A stretch of DNA of 64,000 bases, taken from positions 62,001 to 126,000 of the forward strand of contig NZ_CP064188.1 in the NCBI RefSeq assembly GCF_015353075.1, written 5' to 3'. Origin of the DNA: Rhizobium sp. 007 (GTDB lineage: Bacteria; Pseudomonadota; Alphaproteobacteria; Rhizobiales; Rhizobiaceae). The notes below the pieces were generated by a model, which saw only the letters and a list, made by a program, of their open reading frames with translations, did no database searches and was not told where the DNA came from. A program made the position numbers and the translations under genes. Below, piece by piece: positions 17,240 to 26,584 of this stretch. The number at the start of each line of letters is the position of its first letter. Positions within the stretch are counted from its first letter, which is position 1.

Positions 17240-18409
17240 TTGAATCGACTGATGGCCATCCTGATGCTGGTCCTTCTTGCTGGTTGCATGGCGCCGGACC
17301 GGGTTGCCTATAGCCCAAAGGCGGCGGCCACCGCCAATATCGAAGGGTTCGGCGATATCCGCACCTATGCGGATACCGGCCGGCAACTGCCCGATGCGCG
17401 CGCCTGGCTCGCCGTCCCGAGACACAAGGACGTCAATTATCTCATCTTGTCTGGCGGCGGGGCCGGAGGAGCCTTCAGCGTCGGAGCACTGAAGGCCTGG
17501 TCGGACAGAAAAGAGCGGCCGGAGTTCGATATCGTCAGCGGGGTCAGTACCGGCGCGCTGATCGCACCAATGGCTTTCCTCGGTCCCGCCTATGACGACA
17601 CGCTCGTTGATCTCTATACGAGCGGGGTCGCAAAAGAACTGGTGGACGCGGATTTTCTGCCCAAGGGGCTGCTTGGCCCAAGCCTGCTGAAGCAGGAGCC
17701 GCTTCGCCGGATGGTCGAGCGCCATCTCACACCGGAGATCCTGAGAAAAATAGCCACCGAACACCGAGCGGGGAGGCGCCTTCTGGTCCTTACCTCCAAT
17801 CTCGATTCACAGAGACCGGTGATCTGGAACATGGGCGCGATTGCCAATAGCGGTCGGCCCGATGCGCTGAAGCTATTTCAGGATGTCATCATTGCCTCGG
17901 CCAGCATCCCAGGGGTTTTCCCGGCGGTGCTCATCAAGGTTAAGGCAAGCGGCGAGGAGTTCGAGGAAATGCACTCGGACGGCGGCTCGTCATCCCAGAT
18001 CCTGACGATCCCCGAGGGCTGGATGGCAAGTCCGCAGCAGGCCGCTTGGCCGACGGGCTTCAAGCTGAACATGTATGTCATCGTCAACAATGCCCTCATG
18101 CCGGAGTTCTCGACGACGACGAACAACACGCTGGCTGTCATGGCCAGGGCGAGCGCAGCCCTTATCAAGTCACAGACACGCAGCGCACTCGTGGCGACCT
18201 ACGTCTATGCCCAGAAGAACGGCATTCGCTTCCGTGTCGCCTCCATCGACAGGCAAATCCCCTACAAGATGACCGACCCCTTCAACACCAACTATATGCG
18301 TGCCGTCTACCACCTCGGATACGCAAAGATGGCGAGCGGCAGCCTGTGGAAGGATGAGCCGATCTTCACGGACCTTGTCTCTGCAGAGCCCGCCCAACCC
18401 TCGCAATAG
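17240..18409 (+). CDS. Patatin-like phospholipase lipoprotein
   Basis: A lipoprotein signal (MAILMLVLLAGC, lipobox LAGC) precedes a patatin domain. SGGGAGGAFSVGAL is the oxyanion loop, GVSTG holds the catalytic Ser, and SDGGSS holds the Asp of the Ser-Asp dyad. The family hydrolyses acyl chains of lipids. The start is debatable: GTG 17216, TTG 17240 (8 nt after AGGG, giving an ordinary n-region) or ATG 17252. I chose TTG. About 390 residues. The downstream gene encodes another lipoprotein 42 bp away, so both are probably one operon acting at the envelope. Confidence 0.85.
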   Translation: MNRLMAILMLVLLAGCMAPDRVAYSPKAAATANIEGFGDIRTYADTGRQLPDARAWLAVPRHKDVNYLILSGGGAGGAFSVGALKAWSDRKERPEFDIVSGVSTGALIAPMAFLGPAYDDTLVDLYTSGVAKELVDADFLPKGLLGPSLLKQEPLRRMVERHLTPEILRKIATEHRAGRRLLVLTSNLDSQRPVIWNMGAIANSGRPDALKLFQDVIIASASIPGVFPAVLIKVKASGEEFEEMHSDGGSSSQILTIPEGWMASPQQAAWPTGFKLNMYVIVNNALMPEFSTTTNNTLAVMARASAALIKSQTRSALVATYVYAQKNGIRFRVASIDRQIPYKMTDPFNTNYMRAVYHLGYAKMASGSLWKDEPIFTDLVSAEPAQPSQ

Positions 18410-18451
18410 TCGGGCCGACTGTCCCAAACTTTCCAACCATAGGAGACCGAA

Positions 18452-19348
18452 ATGTCACATTCCCATATCGGCATGGCCACCCATCGACGCCATTGTAGTC
18501 CGGCAGCCTCAGCACTCTTGTCTTGCCTGATCGTTTCGGCCGCCGCCGGTTGCGCCGCGGTGCCGCTGGAGGAGGCCCACACGCTGGTATCCTACGGCGG
18601 CCTGACGTCGAACAATGGCAAGATCACCAAGGCGAAATTTAAGATCGATCCCAACGAACTCGCGGCAACCAAGACCATATACATCGAGCCGACGACGGTT
18701 TCGCCCAATGCGGCGCCGTCGATCAAGAAGCCTTCCGATCAGGCCCTCGTCGCCAATGTGATCAGCCGTAACCTCTGCATTGGCGTCAGCGACCGTTTCC
18801 AGGTTGTCGATCGAAGGGAGAACGCAGACGTCGTCGTTCACGCCACCGTCACCCGCATCGTACCGACAAACGCCGCGATGGCCGGTGTGTCGACCGCGAC
18901 GTCGCTCGGAGCGTCGTTGGTAGTTCCGGTTCCCGTGCCTCGGCTGCCGATGGGTCTCGGAGGACTTGCGGTCGAGGCTGAAGCGATGACAAGAGACGGC
19001 AAGCAGGTGGGCGCCATGGTCTGGGCGAAGGGCGCCAACGCCATCACCACGAGCGCACGTGTTTCGCAAGTTGGCGACGCCTACTCGCTCGGCTCGAGCT
19101 TCGGCAGCGATTTCTCCAAGATGCTCGTCACCGGCAAGACACCCTATAAGGGGCTGCCCAAATTCCCATCGGCACAGAAGATCAAGTCAAACCTCGGCGG
19201 AAGGCCGAAATATCCGGCCTGCGAGCGGTTCGGCCGGTCACCTGGGGTCAAGGACTTCGCGGCCTCGCAGGTTGGCCTGCCACCATCCTGGACGGACAAG
19301 CGGCCTGCGGTTGTCGGCCAAGGTCCCCATGATGAGGCACGACGATAG
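18452..19348 (+). CDS. DUF3313-type lipoprotein
   Basis: The 298-residue protein has a good AGGAG 6 nt before the ATG. Its signal sequence contains lipobox SAAAGCAA (Cys about residue 33). The body has the DUF3313 pattern: a short YGGL linker, a TIYIEPTTV strand, then VVHATVTRIVPTN and a Gly/Val-rich loop. The family is of unknown function. Overlap of promoter and close spacing with the patatin gene suggest joint function at the inner or outer membrane. Confidence 0.75.
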   Translation: MSHSHIGMATHRRHCSPAASALLSCLIVSAAAGCAAVPLEEAHTLVSYGGLTSNNGKITKAKFKIDPNELAATKTIYIEPTTVSPNAAPSIKKPSDQALVANVISRNLCIGVSDRFQVVDRRENADVVVHATVTRIVPTNAAMAGVSTATSLGASLVVPVPVPRLPMGLGGLAVEAEAMTRDGKQVGAMVWAKGANAITTSARVSQVGDAYSLGSSFGSDFSKMLVTGKTPYKGLPKFPSAQKIKSNLGGRPKYPACERFGRSPGVKDFAASQVGLPPSWTDKRPAVVGQGPHDEARR

Positions 19349-19909
19349 AAGTTTAGCCGGTGAGCCGGCTTCGTCGGGTCTGTCGGACCGGACAATCAAG
19401 TCTACACCGCTCGATATGTAAAACGGCGCGGAATTTGAACCTCGTGTGATCCCTCGCCGACATCCCGGATGTCGGCGGATTTGTCTGTAGCCACGCGGCT
19501 GACGCGGTTCGAGAGACGCCGTCCGCCATTCGCGCGAGTGTCTCGTCCGGGCGACCTGGCGTGGAAACAAGGACTTCGATGGTAATTGGCTGCATGCCGA
19601 GACTGCATTTCCTAGAGCGTCTCTGGCGTGATTCAGCGAGCCTTTCCGGCCTCCGGAGCTACCCCGCAGGTCTAGTCTGCCGATTGCCCGAAGGCGGAAC
19701 GAATCTCTCCTTCGATCCGTCGCCGATAGCCAGAGCGGGATGCACCCCGTTTCGTGCCGGTACTGGGAATTCGTCGATAGGCTGACAGTTTGAGTGGGAG
19801 AGGCGGTCTCTCCTCTGTCGATACCGGCTCGATTGCACTTTATTGGCGACCTCCCCCGCGGAGCCCTTCGGGGCTAGTACCGAACGCACCGTTTGCCCGT
19901 GCAAGAGCA
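19349..19909. other. Intergenic region between convergent operons
   Basis: No supported gene in 561 bp. GGAGAG (19797-19802) and CTCTCC (19808-19813) form a small hairpin that could end either convergent transcript. A minus-strand frame beginning near 19595 (MQPITIEVLVST) has a plausible first strand but no continuing homology I recognise. Confidence 0.35.
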
Positions 19910-22900
19910 TCATTTCGCTAGGCTGATTTTTCCGCCATGGCGCCTTGAATCCTTTGGAATTTCTTCCCGTTTTTCACTTGCCGGCAAAGCCTCCTGCCGC
20001 CGTGCGCCGACAATTCGCCTGAGGATTTGGAGGAAGTCGTCGACGACGGTGAAGATGACGGGAATGACCAAGAGGCTGAGGACAGTCGAGGTAATCAGGC
20101 CGCCGATCACGACGATCGCCATTGGCTGCCGGAAGCTTGCGTCGCCACCGCTGAGGCTGAGAGCCACCGGGAGCATGCCGCCACCCATCGCCATCGTCGT
20201 CATGACGATCGGACGGGCGCGCTTGTGGCAGGCATCCACCAGAGCATCCAAGCGCGAGGCACCTGTGCGTCGCGACATGATCGCATATTCGACCAGCAGG
20301 ATTGAATTCTTCGTCACCACCCCCATCAGCATCAGCAGACCAATGACAACAGGCATGGAGAAACTGATCCCCGTCAGCACGAGCGGCAGGAGGGCCCCGC
20401 CGAGTGACAAGGGAAGCGCCATTAGAATTGTCGCCGGCTGGAGGAAGTCATGGAAGAGCAGGACCAACACAGCGTAGATGCAGAATACGCCAATTGCCAT
20501 GGCAATGCCGAAGCTATCGAAGAGGTCGGACCTGCGCTCGAGTTCGCCCTGTTCGACAAGCCTCACGCCTTCAGGAAGGTTCTGGAGCGCAGGCAGGGCC
20601 TGGGCCTCGCGGTAAACGTCGCTGAGAACGCGACCGTTGAGCTCGACCGAGAGCATGACGTTGCGCGTTCGGTCGAAGCGGCTGATCTCCGACGGACTGC
20701 CACCGATACGGATACTCGCGACCGAGCCGAGGTCGACGCTGCCTCTGCTGCCGGCGACGCGAAGATTGGCGATGTCGTCGAGCGTCTTGCGGTTGCTCGG
20801 ATCGAACCGCACGCGGATGGCGAGTTGGCGTTGCGGCAGGTTCAGCTTCGCAAGAGCGGAGGAATAGTCGCCGCTGGTTGCAACGCGGACCGCCTCGGAG
20901 ATCGAGTCCGCTGTTACCCCGAGGGCGGCAGCCCGGACTAGATCCGGAACGATCTGGATTTCCGGAGCTTGGAGCGAGGCGCTTGATGTCACCGCCCCAA
21001 TGCCCCGCAGCGTCCGAAGCTGTTCCTCGAGCGCGCCAGCCGCCTTGCCGAGTGGGCCGGCATCGTCACTGGCAAGCGTAATGTCCAGCCTGGTGCCGTT
21101 GCCCCCCGAGCCGACCTGGATCCGCGCGCCGGGGAGAACGCCGAGCGCCTGCCGGATATCGTTTTCAATATCTAGCTGCGACCGCTGCCGTTCGTTGATC
21201 TTCTTCATGTTGACCACGAGGGATGCGCTCGCCGTATCGACCGTTGTAGCGGAATCCAGGAGATCGCTTGATGAAACGGTTCCGACAGCGGTAAACACAT
21301 GTGTCACGTCCGGCAGATGGGAGATGATATTGGCCGCGCGCCGCGTGGTCGCGTCGGTCTGTTCGATCGGTGTGCCAGGCTGCAACGTGATGGTGACCTG
21401 CGTTTGCGCATCGTCCGAAGCCGGCAGGAAGCCCGAGCTGAGCAGCGGGATCGTCGCCAGCGACAGACCGAGGAAGACGAAGACGCAGATCATGGTCAGC
21501 ATGCGGTGATGGAGGCAAGTTTTGACGAAGGCCATGTAGTCCCGCATGATCCGACCGTCCTTGGCTTCGACAGGATGGGCTTTCATCATGTAGGCGGCCA
21601 TCATGGGCGTCAAAAGCCGTGCGACCAGCAGCGAGGCAAGAACCGCGACCGACGCCGTCACCCCGAATTGCCGGAAGATCAGTCCCGGAATGCCGCTCAT
21701 GAAAGCTGTCGGCAGGAAGACAGCGACGAGTGTCAAGGTCGTGGCGATGACGGCAAGGCCGATCTCGTCGGCCGCCTCGAGGGCTGCGTTCTTCGCCGAT
21801 TTGCCCGACTTCAGGTGGCGCGCAATGTTCTCGATTTCGACAATTGCGTCGTCCACGAGGATGCCGACCACCAGCGAGAGCGCCAGTAGTGTCACCGTGT
21901 TAAGACTGAAATCGGCCAGATACATGACAAGGAAGGCCGGAATGACGGACAGCGGCAGCGCCACCGCCGACAGGAACGTCGCTCGCCAGTCGCGCAGGAA
22001 GAGCCAAATCACACCAACAGCCAGGATAGCCCCTTCGTAGAGCATCTGCATTGAACCATCGTAATTCTCGATGATCGGACCGACCGTGCTGTATGCCTCG
22101 ACGATTTCAACATCGGGATTGGCCTTGGCGAAGTCCTGCATAGCTGTTTCGATGGCCGTAGCGACGGCCGTGTCGGAGAAGCCATTTGAGCGCTTGATCT
22201 CTAGGGCGATCACCGGTTTGCCGTCGAGGTAGGCGATCGACGATCGGTCGGCAAAGCTGTCGGTTACCGTGCCGATTTCGTCGAGCCGCACCAGCGCCCC
22301 ACTCGGAAGTGGGATTGCGAGCGCCTTCAGTTCCTCGACCGAGGAAACCGCTCCGAGCGTTCGGATCGCCTCTTTGATGCCTCCGACATCCCCTCGTCCG
22401 CCCGAGGTGTCGGACTGCACGGACCGCAGTCCCGAGGAGATGGTCGCCGCGCTGATATTGAGCGAGCTCATCAGCTGCGGGTCGAGATCGATATGGACTT
22501 CACGGTCGACGCCGCCGACGCGGGTGACGTTGCCGACGCCTGGAACGGCAAGCAGCGCTTTCGTTAGGTCGTTGTCGACGAACCAGGAAAGCTCGGTCTG
22601 GTCGAGCCGGGTGGACCGCACGGCATAAGCGATCAGGGTCGACCCCTGAATCATGTTCCTCGTTACGCTCGGGGCCTGCATGGCAGGGGGTAGATTCCCA
22701 CTTGCGCTGTCGACGGCGTTGCGCACTTCGTTAAGCGCTTCCTCGCCGTCCTTGCCGATCTGAAAGGACACACTGATCAGGACCGTCCCCTCCGTGATCG
22801 TCGTCGTTATGTGGTCGAGCAGGCTGAGCGAGGCGAGCTTGTCTTCGATCTTGCGAGCGACTTCAGTTTCAAGTTGGGCCGGGGCGGCGCCCTCGAGAGT

Positions 22901-23047
22901 GGCGTTGATCTGAACCGTCGGAAGATCTATGTCGGGAAAATTCTGCACCGAGAGCCGGTCGAAGGCGATTAGACCGCCGGCAGTCAGCAGGATGAACAGA
23001 AGGACGGCGGGAACCGGATTTCGGATGGACCAAGCGGAGAAGTTCAT
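19910..23047 (-). CDS. RND-type multidrug efflux permease (HAE1 family)
   Basis: The 1045-residue inner-membrane pump is the proton-driven component of a tripartite efflux system. The N-terminus (NFSAWSIRNPVPAVLL) and NFPDIDLPTVQI match HAE-1/AcrB-like transporters. The second repeat begins about residue 510. The proton-relay pair is D399/D400 in VVGILVDDAIVEIENI. Length is normal for the family. It overlaps the adaptor gene by four bases (ATGA) on its 5' side, so the two are coupled. No outer-membrane channel gene or local TetR-type regulator is present; it presumably shares a TolC encoded elsewhere. Confidence 0.93.
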   Translation of the reverse strand: MNFSAWSIRNPVPAVLLFILLTAGGLIAFDRLSVQNFPDIDLPTVQINATLEGAAPAQLETEVARKIEDKLASLSLLDHITTTITEGTVLISVSFQIGKDGEEALNEVRNAVDSASGNLPPAMQAPSVTRNMIQGSTLIAYAVRSTRLDQTELSWFVDNDLTKALLAVPGVGNVTRVGGVDREVHIDLDPQLMSSLNISAATISSGLRSVQSDTSGGRGDVGGIKEAIRTLGAVSSVEELKALAIPLPSGALVRLDEIGTVTDSFADRSSIAYLDGKPVIALEIKRSNGFSDTAVATAIETAMQDFAKANPDVEIVEAYSTVGPIIENYDGSMQMLYEGAILAVGVIWLFLRDWRATFLSAVALPLSVIPAFLVMYLADFSLNTVTLLALSLVVGILVDDAIVEIENIARHLKSGKSAKNAALEAADEIGLAVIATTLTLVAVFLPTAFMSGIPGLIFRQFGVTASVAVLASLLVARLLTPMMAAYMMKAHPVEAKDGRIMRDYMAFVKTCLHHRMLTMICVFVFLGLSLATIPLLSSGFLPASDDAQTQVTITLQPGTPIEQTDATTRRAANIISHLPDVTHVFTAVGTVSSSDLLDSATTVDTASASLVVNMKKINERQRSQLDIENDIRQALGVLPGARIQVGSGGNGTRLDITLASDDAGPLGKAAGALEEQLRTLRGIGAVTSSASLQAPEIQIVPDLVRAAALGVTADSISEAVRVATSGDYSSALAKLNLPQRQLAIRVRFDPSNRKTLDDIANLRVAGSRGSVDLGSVASIRIGGSPSEISRFDRTRNVMLSVELNGRVLSDVYREAQALPALQNLPEGVRLVEQGELERRSDLFDSFGIAMAIGVFCIYAVLVLLFHDFLQPATILMALPLSLGGALLPLVLTGISFSMPVVIGLLMLMGVVTKNSILLVEYAIMSRRTGASRLDALVDACHKRARPIVMTTMAMGGGMLPVALSLSGGDASFRQPMAIVVIGGLITSTVLSLLVIPVIFTVVDDFLQILRRIVGARRQEALPASEKREEIPKDSRRHGGKISLAK

Positions 23048-24117
23048 CGTGCTTCTCCTTCCACGCGCACGAGCGCGCCGTCCGAAAGGAAGGCGCCGCC
23101 AGTTGACACGACCTCTGCTGAGGGGTCGAGACCGGAGAGGATTTCGACTTCGCCGCCGTTACGGCGACCGGTTTCGACGCGGACGCGTGTAACGCGTTTG
23201 TCTCCATCGACGGCAACCACGTAGCTGATACCGTCGCGCACAACAAGCGCGGTCTCAGGCACGGTGAGGGCGGGTTCGTCCCCGAGCTCGATTTGCCCGG
23301 TCGCATAGAGGCCGATCGGCGGATGCGCCCCGGCTGGCAGGGAGATATAGACCAGCGCCCTGCCAGTATCGGCGCTGATAGTTGGGGCGACAAGCCGAAC
23401 CATTCCCTCCATCTGCTGGTCGCCCGGACGATGAATCGTCGCCGCTAACCCTTCCTTGATGAGAGGGCGGTATCGCGCCGAGACCTCGGCCTGCCACTCG
23501 ATGCGCTGTTGGCGCACGAGGCGGAACAGCTCCGTGCCGGATGCGACGACAGCGCCGAGCTGGGCGGAGCGAGAGGTAATAAGCCCATCGTCGACGGCCA
23601 CAATGGTGGTCTGGGAAAGCTTGATCCTTTGGCTCTCGACCAAAGCCTCGGCGGATTCGACGCCAGCGATCGCCGTTTGCTCGGTGCTTAGATATTCGAT
23701 TATCTTCTCATCCGACAGAACGCCGCTTCCCTTCATCTTGCGCGCGCGCTCGGCATTTGTCGCGGCCTTGGAAAGATCGGCTTTGGCCGTTGCCAGAGAG
23801 GCTTCCTCCTTCCGCAGATCGGCGCGGACGGTGTCGTCGGTGAGCCGCGCGAGTGGCTGGCCCTTCGTCACCACAGACCCGACGTCGACGAGAACATCTG
23901 TGATACGCAGGCCGCCGACCTCCGCAGCGCTAATCGCCTCATGCCAGGGTTTCAGCCAGCCGCTGGCAGGGACAGTTTCGGGCCATAGTCGTTCCGCGGG
24001 CTTTTCGACAGCAACGGTGAGTGCCGTAGCACTGCTCTGTTGCGCGAACGCTGCTCCCTGGGAGACAGGCAAAGCGCCCAGTACAAGGCCAAGGACTAAG
24101 GGGAGACGTTGCGTCAA
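23044..24117 (-). CDS. RND efflux periplasmic adaptor (HlyD/MFP family)
   Basis: The 357-residue protein has a signal peptide (about 1-26, ending AFAQQ). It continues with a barrel-sandwich/lipoyl half motif (AEVGGLRITDVLVDVGSVVTKG), an alpha-hairpin (about residues 95-150, Ala/Lys/Glu-rich) and a beta-barrel domain ending in GLDPSAEVVSTGGAFLSDGA. It links the RND permease to an outer-membrane channel. It is the first gene of a two-gene operon; its stop overlaps the permease start. Confidence 0.92.
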   Translation of the reverse strand: MTQRLPLVLGLVLGALPVSQGAAFAQQSSATALTVAVEKPAERLWPETVPASGWLKPWHEAISAAEVGGLRITDVLVDVGSVVTKGQPLARLTDDTVRADLRKEEASLATAKADLSKAATNAERARKMKGSGVLSDEKIIEYLSTEQTAIAGVESAEALVESQRIKLSQTTIVAVDDGLITSRSAQLGAVVASGTELFRLVRQQRIEWQAEVSARYRPLIKEGLAATIHRPGDQQMEGMVRLVAPTISADTGRALVYISLPAGAHPPIGLYATGQIELGDEPALTVPETALVVRDGISYVVAVDGDKRVTRVRVETGRRNGGEVEILSGLDPSAEVVSTGGAFLSDGALVRVEGEAR

Positions 24118-24932
24118 AGCAGAGTTCCTTTTCGTGATCTTCTTGCAGCCGGTGCGTCAAGTGCGCTCGCATTCCCGATGGCAGGCGACCTCGCGACGCA
24201 TTGGACCGCGATGGGCCTCGGCCGGGCGACGGTTGAAAGCCGCCTTTTTCCGCATGGGGTGTAGCGGATCGACCGCTCGATGCGGTCAAAGATCGGCAAA
24301 GATTGGTTAAGTAAGATTAAGCCGATGGCTGCAGGGCCGGCCCGCGGGCAACCCCTGAATTTGCCAAGCGGCACGATGAGAACGCCTGTCCGATCGGAGC
24401 GCGCGTGTGCGGTGCTATTCCCTCTTCCCAAGCACCGCTTACCCGCCGCATCTAAGCCGGGCAGCCGTGGTGACAGGCCTGCGACGTTTGCCCCTGCTAT
24501 GCAGTCGCTGCTTACTGTGCTGGCTGGGAGGGGGCTGAGGGGTCTCTGGTGAAGTGGCCGGCTCGTTGGAGCGCCGAAAGTGTTGTCAAGAGTGCGAGCA
24601 CGCTCGGATGGCTGCAGCTATCGTAGCGGTACTGCGCCTTCTTCTGACGGACACCGGCCCGGATTGGTGCAGGCGCGCCAAGTGCCGGCTTAAAGCCGAC
24701 TGCGTAGTCCGACCCTCGTGGCAAGGCTGTTGACATCAAACTCGTCCCGCCACAGCAGCGGACAAATTTTCAGGCGCCTGAAATTGGCGAGCGTCTTTAA
24801 AGTCGCGATTCAGTCTGGAAACGGTCGGCCAGGCCTCTCTTACATGGTATCCCCGATCATGCGCACGATTGGGTCGCCGGACATGGAGGTTCATACCATG
24901 ACAACCGCACTTCAGGTTCTATGCCCCCAATG
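24118..24932. other. Gene-poor region upstream of the RND operon
   Basis: The stretch of about 815 bp lacks a convincing gene. It should contain the promoter of the adaptor gene near 24120-24310. Frames in it have no motif I recognise, and the sequence next to 24933 is decayed coding material. Probably eroded DNA. Confidence 0.4.
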
Positions 24933-25169
24933 TCACGAATGTGCTGATTGCGCATGATTGCTGGCTATCGCGGCACACCAGCCGAGGCGGTTGGAGGGGA
25001 GGAAGTCCATCAATTCCTCGAGTTGGTCCACGTCGAAGCCGCCGACGTAGTCGTCGCCGTCGATGTAGCCCGGGGAAGCGGCCTTGTCGAAACGGGTGGC
25101 CTGGCTGATCCCGCCTTCCGCCAGGACGATGGCGTTAAAGCTTAAGTTGGCGGAAAGTCCGAGGCTCAA
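24933..25169 (-). pseudogene. Internal fragment of an RsbQ-like alpha/beta hydrolase
   Basis: The frame has coding-like third-position GC and reads ASPGYIDGDDYVGGFDVDQL, ELMDFLPSNRLGWCAAIASN. This matches the middle of RsbQ-family hydrolases (G-x-SPRYIDDGDYVGGF-x-x-x-x-I-E-x-LL-x-LESNHLGWS-x-AMAP), which in Bacillus act with RsbP in stress signalling. The N-terminal GHS nucleophile region and the C-terminal His region are absent. It directly abuts the stop of the sugar ABC ATPase gene on the same strand, implying that a rearrangement joined them. Confidence 0.5.
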
Positions 25170-26233
25170 TCCGGCCGCAACGTCTTGCCCGATCCCGCAT
25201 CGAATAGATGGAGCTTTCCGGTACGAGGGGCTATCGTCACGACCTGCCCTGGCTCAAAATCGTGGCGTTCCGAAAAGACCGCGACAAGCTCGCCCGGCCC
25301 GTAACGAAGGAACACCATCGTTTCATGGCCGGTGGGTTCGGTGACGTTGACAGTCGCCGTGAGGCCGCTTTCGGCCAGCGACAGATGTTCAGGCCGCATG
25401 CCCAGGAGGACCGACTGCCCGTCGGACGCTTCCGGGGTGAAGCCGAGCGCGATCTCGTCGCCGTTCTCCGTGACGAAGATTGCACCATCGGCCTTGTACC
25501 AGCCTTTGAGGAGATTCATCGACGGCGAGCCGATGAAGGTTGCCACGAATGTGTTGCTGGGACGGTCGTAAAGTTCCAGAGGCGTGCCGATCTGTTCGAC
25601 CTTGCCGGTCTGCATCACCACGATCTTGTCGGCCATGGTCATCGCTTCGACCTGGTCATGAGTGACATAGATGGTCGTGGTTTTCAGCCGCTGGTGCAGT
25701 TCCTTGATCTCCTTGCGCATCTGCACGCGCAGCTTGGCATCCAGGTTCGACAAAGGCTCGTCAAACAGGAATACCTGCGGCGACCTGACGATGGCGCGAC
25801 CCATCGCCACACGCTGCCGCTGGCCGCCCGAAAGCTGCCGCGGATAACGGTCCAGATAGGGCACGAGATCGAGCGTTTCGGCCGCCGCCTGCAGGCGCTG
25901 TTTGATGACGTCGGCTGGCTGCTTCTGTAGGCGCAGCGCAAAGACCATGTTTTCGGCAACGGTTTTGTGCGGATAAAGCGCATAGCTCTGGAAGACCATC
26001 GCAATGTCGCGGTCCTTGGGCGGCAGATTGTTGACGACCTTTCCGCCGATTGAGATGGTGCCGCCCGTGATGCTTTCGAGCCCTGCGACCATTCGCAACA
26101 GAGTCGACTTCCCGCAACCGGACGGGCCGACGAGCACTACAAACTCGCCGTCGCGGATTTCTATATCTACATCATGCAGGACATTTACGGCGCCGTAGGC
26201 CTTCTGCGCCCCTGAAATATTGACCTCAGCCAT
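25166..26233 (-). CDS. Sugar ABC transporter ATPase (MalK/UgpC type)
   Basis: The 355-residue cytoplasmic ATPase powers the divergently encoded CUT1-type importer. Walker A GPSGCGKST (36-44), signature LSGGQRQR (134-141), Walker B VFLFDEP with D158/E159, and the switch His in YVTHDQVEAM are intact. A C-terminal TOBE/regulatory domain follows (about 240-355). I chose ATG 26233, 5 nt after GGAG; the frame stays open to 26398 but the extra part runs over the promoter and operator. It lies in the divergent LacI-operator region, so it is probably co-regulated with the permease operon. Confidence 0.92.
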   Translation of the reverse strand: MAEVNISGAQKAYGAVNVLHDVDIEIRDGEFVVLVGPSGCGKSTLLRMVAGLESITGGTISIGGKVVNNLPPKDRDIAMVFQSYALYPHKTVAENMVFALRLQKQPADVIKQRLQAAAETLDLVPYLDRYPRQLSGGQRQRVAMGRAIVRSPQVFLFDEPLSNLDAKLRVQMRKEIKELHQRLKTTTIYVTHDQVEAMTMADKIVVMQTGKVEQIGTPLELYDRPSNTFVATFIGSPSMNLLKGWYKADGAIFVTENGDEIALGFTPEASDGQSVLLGMRPEHLSLAESGLTATVNVTEPTGHETMVFLRYGPGELVAVFSERHDFEPGQVVTIAPRTGKLHLFDAGSGKTLRPD

Positions 26234-26378
26234 CTCACTCCCACTTGCTTTCCGGCGGCCTCCCTTTTGCGGAGAGTCCCGGGACTTATGCATGTCTTGC
26301 CGTGGAATTTCGAGCATCCGGCCGGGGTAAAAACTGCCCCTCCTGCGTCTGCTCAAAAACACCCGACGATCTCCTCCA

Positions 26379-26390
26379 TGAAACGTTTCA
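26379..26390. promoter_or_regulatory. LacI-family operator 1 (TGAAACGTTTCA)
   Basis: A perfect palindrome, extending to ATGAAACGTTTCAT, with the central CG typical of LacI/GalR operators. It lies just upstream of the -35 element of the plus-strand promoter. It is identical to operator 2, 87 bp away centre to centre. Confidence 0.8.
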
Positions 26391-26397
26391 TTTTTCA

Positions 26398-26425
26398 TTG
26401 ACTTTTTCCGCTTGCCGTCTAATGC
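26398..26425 (+). promoter_or_regulatory. Sigma70-like promoter of the sugar operon
   Basis: TTGACT (26398-26403) and TAATGC (26420-26425) are separated by 16 nt. The promoter sits between the two LacI operators and about 160 bp ahead of the binding-protein gene. Confidence 0.45.
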
Positions 26426-26462
26426 TCGATGGCGAGACCGGGAGGAGCGGTTTCAAGACAAG

Positions 26463-26480
26463 ATATGAAACGTTTCATAT
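26463..26480. promoter_or_regulatory. LacI-family operator 2 (ATATGAAACGTTTCATAT)
   Basis: An 18-bp perfect palindrome downstream of the predicted start point. Together with operator 1 it allows repression by looping by the LacI protein encoded in the same operon at 30345. Confidence 0.82.
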
Positions 26481-26584
26481 TCTTGTTTACCAGATAGTTC
26501 TGCACGAGGCCAGTCTTAAATGGGACTGGAGCCGGCCCGGCAACACCGGTTGGCGGAAGCACAACGAAACGTGAGGAGGAAGAC

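Noticed and set aside
19590..19910. Possible SRPBCC-like small gene on the minus strand
   Set aside because: Only the first strand-like residues look plausible; the rest shows no family pattern and no ribosome site.
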